A stretch of DNA of 64,000 nt. It comes from Methylotenera_A sp031417915. Its GTDB lineage: Bacteria; Pseudomonadota; Gammaproteobacteria; Burkholderiales; Methylophilaceae. The notes below the pieces were generated by a model. The model made no database searches, was not told where the DNA came from, and saw only the letters and a program-made list of their open reading frames with translations. This document shows, piece by piece, positions 57,860 to 64,000 of the stretch (positions within the stretch are counted from its first letter, which is position 1; each line of letters starts with the position of its first letter). Made by a program: the position numbers and the translations under genes. The stretch spans positions 1 through 64,000 of the forward strand of contig JANOWN010000008.1 in the NCBI GenBank assembly GCA_031417915.1, in the 5' to 3' direction.

Positions 57860-58999
57860 ATGAAAGCCATGATTTTAGCCGCTGGTAAGGGCACGCGTGT
57901 TAGGCCATTAACGTATGAGCTACCTAAGCCGATGATTCCAATTTTAGGTAAACCAGTCATGGCTTACTTAATCGAACATCTGGCCAGACACCACATCAAT
58001 GAAGTGATGGTGAATGTGAGTTATTTGCACGAAAAAATACAAAATTATTTCGGCGATGGGCATCGATTCGGCATTGAGATTGGCTATTCATTTGAAGGCG
58101 ACATTAGCAATGGCATGATTATTCCCAGCCCAGTAGGCTCGGCTGGCGGTATGCGAAAGATTCAAGATTTTGGCGGATTTTTTGATGAGACTACGATAGT
58201 GATATGCGGTGACGCGATTATTGATTTAGACATTACCGCAGCCGTTAAAGAGCATAGGCGCAAGGGCGCGCTAGTCAGTCTGGTGGCCAAAGAAGTAGCA
58301 ATGGATAAAGTGTCTGGCTACGGCATTGTGTTGACCGATGAAGATGGCAAAATCACCTCGTTTCAAGAAAAGCCTAGGCAAGCAGAAGCGCGCTCAAATC
58401 TAGCAAGCACGGGTATTTATATTTTTGAGCCAGCAGCGCTTGATTTAATTCCTACGGGCAGCACCTTCGATATGGGCTCTGATTTATTCCCGCTACTGGT
58501 AGAAAAAAACTTGCCCTTTTATGCCATTAATCAGCCCTTTAACTGGATAGATATTGGTGTTGTGTCTGACTATTGGGAAGTGATGCAGCAAGTCATGCGC
58601 GGCGAAGTGCCTTCTATGAGCATGCCTGGGAAGCAGGTAAAACCTGGGGTTTGGACGGGTTTAAATGTGCATATCGACTGGGAAAATACAAAAATAACAG
58701 GCCCAGTTTATATCGGCTCTGGTGCGCGCATCGATAAAGGCACAGAAATTATAGGCCCCACTTGGATTGGCGACGGCTGTCATGTGCAGCGTGGCGGGCG
58801 CGTAGTACGTAGTGTGCTGTTTGAATACACGCGTGTTGGCCAAGATTATAGTTTTGACGAGATGATTGTGTGCGGCGAGTACTGCGTAGATAGGCACGGC
58901 AGAATGTTGCATGTCGATGACGACACCTGTAACTTGATTTGGTCAGATGCGCGCGAAAAAGTAATTTATCCAATGAATTACGCGCAAGCGAGACTCTAA
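57860..58999 (+). CDS. NDP-sugar nucleotidyltransferase (mannose-1-phosphate guanylyltransferase-like)
   Basis: 379-residue sugar-nucleotide synthase. Signature AMILAAGKGTRVRPLTYELPKP at the N-terminus, then the Rossmann-like nucleotidyltransferase domain to about 235 (VICGDAIIDLD; STGIYIFEPAALDLI; FNWIDIGVVSDY). A left-handed beta-helix C-terminal domain follows (NVHIDWENTKITGPVYIGSG; EIIGPTWIGDGCHV). Probably supplies activated sugar for the exopolysaccharide; nucleotide and sugar not determinable. Start at 57860 is preferred over the upstream ATG at 57845. Confidence 0.88.
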   Translation: MKAMILAAGKGTRVRPLTYELPKPMIPILGKPVMAYLIEHLARHHINEVMVNVSYLHEKIQNYFGDGHRFGIEIGYSFEGDISNGMIIPSPVGSAGGMRKIQDFGGFFDETTIVICGDAIIDLDITAAVKEHRRKGALVSLVAKEVAMDKVSGYGIVLTDEDGKITSFQEKPRQAEARSNLASTGIYIFEPAALDLIPTGSTFDMGSDLFPLLVEKNLPFYAINQPFNWIDIGVVSDYWEVMQQVMRGEVPSMSMPGKQVKPGVWTGLNVHIDWENTKITGPVYIGSGARIDKGTEIIGPTWIGDGCHVQRGGRVVRSVLFEYTRVGQDYSFDEMIVCGEYCVDRHGRMLHVDDDTCNLIWSDAREKVIYPMNYAQARL

Positions 59000-59119
59000 A
59001 CTACTCCAGAAAAAACTCACTATTTGGATTATGACAAAACTGTCACAAATCTGAAATTTTACTGAAATCAAGATTAAGTAAGATTGTCATTTAAATTTAA
59101 TTGATTACAAACTTAACCC

Positions 59120-59536
59120 ATGTTGAATATTAAGTCCTCAAAAGGTTTCACGCTACTTGAGCTGCTAGTAGTGATGGTAATTATTGGCCTACTGGCGGGC
59201 TATGTTGGCCCTAAGTATTTTGAGCAAATTGGCAAATCTGAAACCAAAACTGCGCGCGCGCAAGTGGATGCTTTGGGCAAAGCGCTAGATCAATATCGCA
59301 TTGATGTTGGGCAATATCCGACTTCAGAACAAGGTTTGGCGGCGTTGAATAAAAATACTGGAAATATAGCAAAGTGGCAAGGGCCATATCTTAAAAAAGG
59401 CGTACCAAATGACCCTTGGGATAAGCCTTATCTTTATAAATCCCCAGGCGAGCATGGAGATTACGATCTTTCTTCTTTAGGCAAAGATGGCCAGCTCGGC
59501 GGCGCTAAAGAATCTGAAGATGTATTGAGTTGGTAG
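59120..59536 (+). CDS. gspG: type II secretion major pseudopilin GspG (cluster 2)
   Basis: 138-residue prepilin, close paralogue of the protein at 24058: SSKG|FTLLELLVVMVIIGLLAGYVGPKYF, then DALGKALDQYRIDVGQYPTSEQGL and PNDPWDKPYLYKSPGEHG. The nearly identical N-terminal 30 residues and same following gene order point to cluster duplication or parallel acquisition. First gene of cluster 2. Confidence 0.94.
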   Translation: MLNIKSSKGFTLLELLVVMVIIGLLAGYVGPKYFEQIGKSETKTARAQVDALGKALDQYRIDVGQYPTSEQGLAALNKNTGNIAKWQGPYLKKGVPNDPWDKPYLYKSPGEHGDYDLSSLGKDGQLGGAKESEDVLSW

Positions 59537-59549
59537 CCTTCAATATCCA

Positions 59550-60731
59550 ATGGAATTTCAAGTTAAAGCCTTACGCGGTAGAGAAATTGTCCTTCTGAAT
59601 ATCTCAGCAGCACATCCTGAAGACGCAAGCGCACAAGCAAAAGCCCGCGGTTTCAGCCCGCTTGGTATTCAAGCTAAATCGACATCATTCATTAACAAAA
59701 GCAGTAAAAAATTTCCACTAGCACTTTTTAGCCAAGAGCTACTGGCCTTGCTGGAAGCAGGGCTAAATCTGGTTGAAGCCATAGAAACACTGGCAGAAAA
59801 AGAGCAAAGCGGTGTAATAAAAAGCACTTTAGATACTATGTTGCAAGCGCTTTATCAAGGCCAAACATTCTCATCCGCGCTGGAGCTGCAACCTGCGGCA
59901 TTCCCCATGTTGTATATCGCCACAGTGCGCGCAAGTGAAAAAACGGGCGATTTGGCCGAATCACTCACGCGCTATGTCAGCTACGAGCAGCAACTTGGCT
60001 TGCTGAAGAAAAAAATAGTCAGTTCCTCTATTTACCCCATATTGTTAATGGCGGTTGGTAGCTTGGTGATACTGTTTTTAATGGGTTTTGTGGTGCCTAA
60101 ATTCAGCAAAATTTACGAAGATACGGGCGGAAATTTACCCTTTTTATCTCAAGTTTTACTGGCTTGGGGCGTGTTTTTAGAGAGTCATGGCAAAGAGCTA
60201 CTGATGGCGCTGGGCTTAGGCGCGCTGGGTTTGACTTACGGCTTATCTTTGCCCGCACTAAGAAAGTGGTTCATACAGTTGCTTTGGCGTATTCCAGCTT
60301 TAGGGCAACGATTAAGAATTTTTCAGCTGGCACGGTTTTATCGCACTTTGGGCATGTTGTTAAAAGGCGGCACGCCCATTATCGCTGCGCTAGGTTCTGT
60401 GACTGGCTTGTTAGACGCCGCTTTGCAATTGAAAATGAAGCAAGCCTCTGTGGCTATTCAAGAAGGTCAGCCCATTTCAATGGCAATGGATCAAGCTGGA
60501 TTAACCACGCCAGTGGCCTTGCGTATGCTACTTGTGGGCGAACGCAGCGGAAAAATTGGCGACATGATGGAGCGCATTGCTGCATTTTATGATGAAGAAT
60601 TATCGCGCTGGATAGATTGGTTTACGCGTCTTTTTGAGCCACTTTTGATGTTGTTTATCGGCTTAGTGATTGGTGTGGTGGTGCTGCTGCTGTACATGCC
60701 AATTTTTGAGCTGGCGGGGAATATTCAATGA
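59550..60731 (+). CDS. gspF: type II secretion inner-membrane protein GspF (cluster 2)
   Basis: 393-residue GspF, same domain layout as the cluster 1 copy: FSQELLALLEAGLNLVEAIETL, LARFYRTLGMLLKGGTPI, VGERSGKIGDMMERIAAFYDEE and the last TM helix (LLMLFIGLVIGVVVLLLYMPIF). Overlaps gspE by 4 nt (ATGA). Sequence divergence from the first copy is considerable outside these motifs, so the clusters are old paralogues rather than a recent duplication. Confidence 0.93.
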   Translation: MEFQVKALRGREIVLLNISAAHPEDASAQAKARGFSPLGIQAKSTSFINKSSKKFPLALFSQELLALLEAGLNLVEAIETLAEKEQSGVIKSTLDTMLQALYQGQTFSSALELQPAAFPMLYIATVRASEKTGDLAESLTRYVSYEQQLGLLKKKIVSSSIYPILLMAVGSLVILFLMGFVVPKFSKIYEDTGGNLPFLSQVLLAWGVFLESHGKELLMALGLGALGLTYGLSLPALRKWFIQLLWRIPALGQRLRIFQLARFYRTLGMLLKGGTPIIAALGSVTGLLDAALQLKMKQASVAIQEGQPISMAMDQAGLTTPVALRMLLVGERSGKIGDMMERIAAFYDEELSRWIDWFTRLFEPLLMLFIGLVIGVVVLLLYMPIFELAGNIQ

Positions 60732-62449
60732 GCGCGCAATTACAAGAAGTCATGATTGCACCGATTGTGAATGCGCCATTAGCGGCAATTACCGCCACGC
60801 AAATCAAGCAAGCTAAAGCGCAAGCGCAGTTGCAGCAGCGCCGCACGCTGGAAGTGCTGGAAGAAATCACAGAATATGACCAAGAGCAGTTTTTGTATGC
60901 GCTTAGTCGGGCTTTGCATTTTTCTGCAATTGAGATGAAAGAGCTGAATACTTTGTCACCCGCTTTTGAGCGGGTGGCATTTTCTACGGCGCAACAAAAA
61001 GAATGTTTAGCTTTTAATACTGAAGAAAATAAAGTGGTATTGGTGTTTGCAGATCCGTTTAATGAGGGTTTGCAGGATTGGGCTTTGGAGCATGTAAAAC
61101 AGCCAATTACTTGGCGTTTAGCACATAGAAGCGATATTGCCGCTTTTTTGGCGCGACACGAAGAAACCATGCGCGCGATGGATGGGCTGAATGACAATGC
61201 CCACAACGCAAGCGCTGATGCGGATGAGGCGGTTGCACATTTATCTTTAAAATCGATTAACGAAGACAGCAATCCAATCATCAAGTTAATTAACTCCACG
61301 CTCTACGACGCGTTAAAGGTTGGCGCGAGTGATATTCACCTTGAATGTACCAATGCGGGATTGTCGGTTAAATATCGCATCGACGGCGTCATGGCGGGCG
61401 TGGGCGGTATGCAAGGTTCTGACAATGCCGATCAAGCTATCTCACGCGTTAAAGTGATGGCGCAGCTTGATATTGCCGAGAGAAGAATCCCGCAAGATGG
61501 CCGTTTTAAGGTGGTGGTGCAAGGCCGTGAAGTGGATTTTCGGGTTTCTATTATGCCAAGCGTGTTTGGTGAAGATGCCGTATTGCGCGTGCTAGATAGA
61601 AAAGCGCTGTCAGAAGAAGCGCAAGGGTTAAGCCTGCAAGCATTGGGTTTTGATGCAAAAATTATTAGCCAATTTAGACGTTTAGCCAGCGAGCCTTATG
61701 GCATGGTGCTAGTGACAGGCCCCACGGGTAGCGGCAAAACAACTTCGCTTTATGCGGCAATTTCTGAGGTAAATACAGGTCACGACAAAATTATTACGAT
61801 TGAAGACCCAGTCGAATATCAGTTGCCAGGCGTGTTGCAAATTCCAGTAAACGAGAAAAAAGGCCTCACTTTTGCGCGTGGTTTGCGCTCTATTTTGCGG
61901 CACGATCCAGACAAAATTATGGTGGGCGAAATTCGCGACTCAGAAACCGCGCAAATTGCCGTGCAAGCCGCGCTGACAGGACATCTAGTCTTTACAACAG
62001 TCCACGCAAACAACGTGTTAGATGTCATCGGCCGCTTTATGCACATGGGTGTTGATCCGTATAACTTTGTCTCCGCCATGAACGGCATTATGGCGCAGCG
62101 TTTGATTCGCACCATTTGCTCGCACTGTGCCGAAGACGTGCAGCCAGATGCACAATTGCTAGAGGATTCTGGCATTTCGCTAGAAGTGGCGGCGGGTATG
62201 CGATTTAAGTTTGCCAAGGGTTGCGGGCATTGTCGTGGCACAGGTTATCGCGGCCGTAAAGCGGTGGCGGAATTGTTAATATTAAATGATGAACTGCGTG
62301 AAATGATTGTGGCGCGCGAGCCGATAAGAAAACTAAAAGAAGCCGCAAAACGCAGTGGTATGCGTACCATTCGCGAAGCGGCGATTGAAGCTGTGGGCAA
62401 CGGCCTGACTACTTTGCAGGAGATAAATCGTGTCACTTTTGTTGCCTAA
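60728..62449 (+). CDS. gspE: type II secretion ATPase GspE (cluster 2)
   Basis: 573-residue ATPase, about 25 residues longer than its paralogue at the N-terminus. Walker A GPTGSGKTT near 331, IIEDPVEYQLPGV, MVGEIRDSETA, TGHLVFTTVHANNV and the CxxC...CxxC zinc subdomain (CSHCAEDV ... GCGHCRGTGYRG). The central motor domain is strongly conserved between the two clusters, whereas N- and C-terminal regions differ. Overlaps the next gene by 20 nt, as in cluster 1. Confidence 0.94.
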   Translation: MSAQLQEVMIAPIVNAPLAAITATQIKQAKAQAQLQQRRTLEVLEEITEYDQEQFLYALSRALHFSAIEMKELNTLSPAFERVAFSTAQQKECLAFNTEENKVVLVFADPFNEGLQDWALEHVKQPITWRLAHRSDIAAFLARHEETMRAMDGLNDNAHNASADADEAVAHLSLKSINEDSNPIIKLINSTLYDALKVGASDIHLECTNAGLSVKYRIDGVMAGVGGMQGSDNADQAISRVKVMAQLDIAERRIPQDGRFKVVVQGREVDFRVSIMPSVFGEDAVLRVLDRKALSEEAQGLSLQALGFDAKIISQFRRLASEPYGMVLVTGPTGSGKTTSLYAAISEVNTGHDKIITIEDPVEYQLPGVLQIPVNEKKGLTFARGLRSILRHDPDKIMVGEIRDSETAQIAVQAALTGHLVFTTVHANNVLDVIGRFMHMGVDPYNFVSAMNGIMAQRLIRTICSHCAEDVQPDAQLLEDSGISLEVAAGMRFKFAKGCGHCRGTGYRGRKAVAELLILNDELREMIVAREPIRKLKEAAKRSGMRTIREAAIEAVGNGLTTLQEINRVTFVA

Positions 62450-63266
62450 TCAATTGACGGTCACCTTAAGCAAAGACAGCGTTGCGGTGATACACCAATC
62501 GCGCGGCTTGCGTAACCGTATTTTGCAGCAGCAACATGTTGCGTTAAATAGTGATTTTGATACCGAAAAGCCTGCTTGGCTGCAAGCCGCTGGCAAGCTT
62601 GAAAGTGTGTTGGTATTAATGCAAATTAAGCCTAAAACGACCATGCAAATCATCATTTCAAACGATTTTATGCGTTATTTAATGCTGCCCTACAGCCCAA
62701 TATTCATGCGGCCTACAGAGCAACATGCTTATGCAGCTGCAACTTATCGCGAGATATATGGCGCGGTTGCCGATGCTTGGCATATTAAGCTGCATGATGC
62801 GGCGCCAAATCAAGCCACTTTGGCGGCGGCGATGGATGAAAAATTGCTAGAGACACTGCAGAGCATTTCACTTAAACATCAGCTTAAATTGACCAGCGTA
62901 CAACCTTATTTAATGCGTGTTTTTAACAACTTAAGTAAGCAGGTGGGCAAGCTGAATGGCTATTTGGCTATTGTAGAATTAAGTGTGGAATCAGGACGAT
63001 TGTTACTGTTAAACATGCTGAAAGGCCAATGCCAAGACATACGCACTATTGCTGTAGCTGACGATTGGCAAGCTGAATTAAAACATTTATTAGCGCGTGA
63101 ATTGATGCTGGATGAGATTACAGCTAGAGAAGTTTTAGTGTATGCGCCAACTCAAAAAAACATCAAGCTCAATGCAATTGAAGGTTGGCACATTCGTCGG
63201 GTTGGGCAAACGGATAAGAAGCTAGCTGCCGACAAACCGTTTGCGCTATTTGAGGCAGCAGCATGA
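62430..63266 (+). CDS. PilM/GspL-like cytoplasmic assembly protein (cluster 2)
   Basis: 278-residue actin-like PilM-type protein corresponding to the first part of the cluster 1 fusion (RYLMLPYSPIFMRPTEQH; SVQPYLMRVFNNLS). It has no TM segment; the PilN-like part is a separate gene here. Start is GTG 62430, inside the gspE end. Codons for residues about 86-99 coincide with a segment closely resembling the hairpin repeat family. Likely anchors PilN-like protein at the inner membrane. Confidence 0.75.
   Translation: MSLLLPNQLTVTLSKDSVAVIHQSRGLRNRILQQQHVALNSDFDTEKPAWLQAAGKLESVLVLMQIKPKTTMQIIISNDFMRYLMLPYSPIFMRPTEQHAYAAATYREIYGAVADAWHIKLHDAAPNQATLAAAMDEKLLETLQSISLKHQLKLTSVQPYLMRVFNNLSKQVGKLNGYLAIVELSVESGRLLLLNMLKGQCQDIRTIAVADDWQAELKHLLARELMLDEITAREVLVYAPTQKNIKLNAIEGWHIRRVGQTDKKLAADKPFALFEAAA
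62684..62727. repeat. hairpin-repeat-like segment inside the pilM-like gene
   Basis: AATATTCATGCGGCCTACAG then AGCA matches copy D in 21 of 24 consecutive bases without gaps. Over a 37-nt gapless alignment with copy C it matches 28 positions, including both TGC..CT and AGAGCA ends. It is translated as PYSPIFMRPTEQHA, in a different frame from the dnaG copy. Confidence 0.6.
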
Positions 63267-63802
63267 GCCAACAGATAGATTTAGATTTTATTCAAACCCC
63301 ATTTTTGTCGCTGACAAGATTTAGTTGGTTTAGTCTATTTTTATTGGTGGCTAGTTTGGTACTGGCTTTATTCACTTGGCAAACTTATCAAACTAAGCGT
63401 GTTGAGCATCTTGAGCTTGAGGCAAAACTTACCGAAGCAAATCAGCAACAGCAACAAAAACTGCCCGTCAAACAAGTGCCAGTTAGTATTCAGCCAGAGC
63501 AATTAAAACAGATGCAAGAAACGGTAAACGCTTTAGCTGTTCCGTGGAATGCGCTTTTTGAAGCCATCGAGCAATCTGACCAAAAAGACATTGCCATACT
63601 AAGTTTAGAGCCCAATAGCCAAAAGCAACAAGTGGTGATGACTGGCGAAGCGAAAAACTTGCAGGTCGCGCTGGCTTACATTACGCAGCTTGAAAACCAG
63701 CCTGCGCTTAGCCAAGTTTTTTTGCAAAAACATAGCATCGATGAGGCAAATGTGTCAAAACCAGTCAGTTTTACCATATTTGCAAAATGGAAAATTCAAT
63801 AG
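63263..63802 (+). CDS. PilN-like inner-membrane protein (cluster 2)
   Basis: 179-residue bitopic protein: cytoplasmic N-terminus, TM helix near 22-40 (LFLLVASLVLALFTWQTY), a Gln-rich coiled segment, then a ferredoxin-like periplasmic domain (VPWNALFEAIEQSDQKDIAILSLEPNSQKQQVVMTGEAKN). It aligns with residues about 275-434 of the cluster 1 fusion protein. Coupled to the pilM-like gene by ATGA overlap. Confidence 0.75.
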   Translation: MSQQIDLDFIQTPFLSLTRFSWFSLFLLVASLVLALFTWQTYQTKRVEHLELEAKLTEANQQQQQKLPVKQVPVSIQPEQLKQMQETVNALAVPWNALFEAIEQSDQKDIAILSLEPNSQKQQVVMTGEAKNLQVALAYITQLENQPALSQVFLQKHSIDEANVSKPVSFTIFAKWKIQ

Positions 63803-63804
63803 CG

Positions 63805-64000
63805 ATGACCAAAATCAACTTTAATTATGGTGTTTGGTTGGCGCTTAAGTTTTTTAAAAACATAGGGCCGCTTGGTTTGGCTGGCTTAGCTATTTTACTG
63901 GGCTGCTGCTTGTTTTATGTATTGTTGGCGTTGCCGTTAAATGTGCAAATAATTACGGCACAACAACAGTTAGAGAATGTTCAAGCTAATGAAATTACGC
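63805..64000 (+). CDS. PilO-like protein, partial (runs off the right edge)
   Basis: 65 visible residues: short basic N-terminus (TKINFNYGVWLALKFF), a TM helix (GLAGLAILLGCCLFYVLLAL) and the start of a coiled segment (IITAQQQLENVQANEIT). Position and layout match the PilO-like protein of cluster 1 at 28609. Start ATG 63805, just after the PilN-like stop. Confidence 0.65.
   Translation, partial: MTKINFNYGVWLALKFFKNIGPLGLAGLAILLGCCLFYVLLALPLNVQIITAQQQLENVQANEIT

Overview
The window looks like chromosomal DNA of a moderately AT-rich betaproteobacterium, most probably a Methylophilaceae-type methylotroph (Methylotenera/Methylophilus-like). This placement is an inference. It rests on the Tol-Pal, RuvABC and rpsP-rimM-trmD-rplS gene orders, a quinoprotein-dehydrogenase-associated SoxYZ-like carrier, PEP-CTERM proteins and the general codon and base use. 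No 16S rRNA gene is present to confirm it.

Layout. 1-5 kb: threonine dehydrogenase (partial), a VOC protein, the SoxYZ-like carrier, YjbQ, a CBS protein, an EamA exporter and YebC. 5-13.6 kb: ruvC-ruvA and ruvB, separated by a DUF4349 lipoprotein and a TonB receptor / periplasmic binding protein / GGDEF-EAL trio. 13.7-19 kb: ybgC-tolQRAB-pal-cpoB. 19-21.5 kb: a divergent Tat-exported multicopper oxidase and Sco-like pair. 21.8-24 kb: queE, queC and a secreted GlcG/HbpS-like protein. 24-33 kb: a type II secretion-like assembly cluster (pseudopilins, GspF, GspE, PilM/N/O/P-like proteins, secretin). 33-45 kb: housekeeping genes, namely rpsP (with a very long Ala-rich tail), rimM, trmD, rplS, ogt, xerD, a protein kinase, folB, plsY, tsaD, rpsU, DUF3144, yqeY, dnaG and rpoD. 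45.3-51.3 kb: a probable integrated element next to tRNA-Ile2(CAU), carrying two tyrosine recombinases, a DUF4224 protein, several orphan small proteins, an XRE regulator and a serine recombinase. 51.4-59 kb: exopolysaccharide/PEP-CTERM genes (PhoX-like, FxDxF-like and DUF4114 PEP-CTERM proteins, a TIGR03790-type protein, a WcaJ-type sugar transferase and a sugar nucleotidyltransferase). 59.1-64 kb: a second, paralogous type II secretion-like cluster that runs off the window.

How it fits together. Envelope maintenance (Tol-Pal), protein export (two Gsp-like clusters) and surface polymer with PEP-CTERM proteins dominate the accessory content. The second Gsp-like cluster sits directly beside the PEP-CTERM genes, so a shared surface-export role is a reasonable hypothesis but is not shown by the sequence.

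The most unusual signal is a family of about 36-45 nt palindromic hairpins with a conserved loop (CGCATGGATATTGG). It has five intergenic copies in this window, and clear relatives lie inside dnaG and inside a pilM-like gene, read in different frames. Other points of note are the fused versus split PilM-PilN proteins of the two Gsp-like clusters, a 28-bp perfect palindrome between tRNA-Ile2 and the integrase, a TAGTCC inverted-repeat motif upstream of all three PEP-CTERM genes, and the S16 tail.
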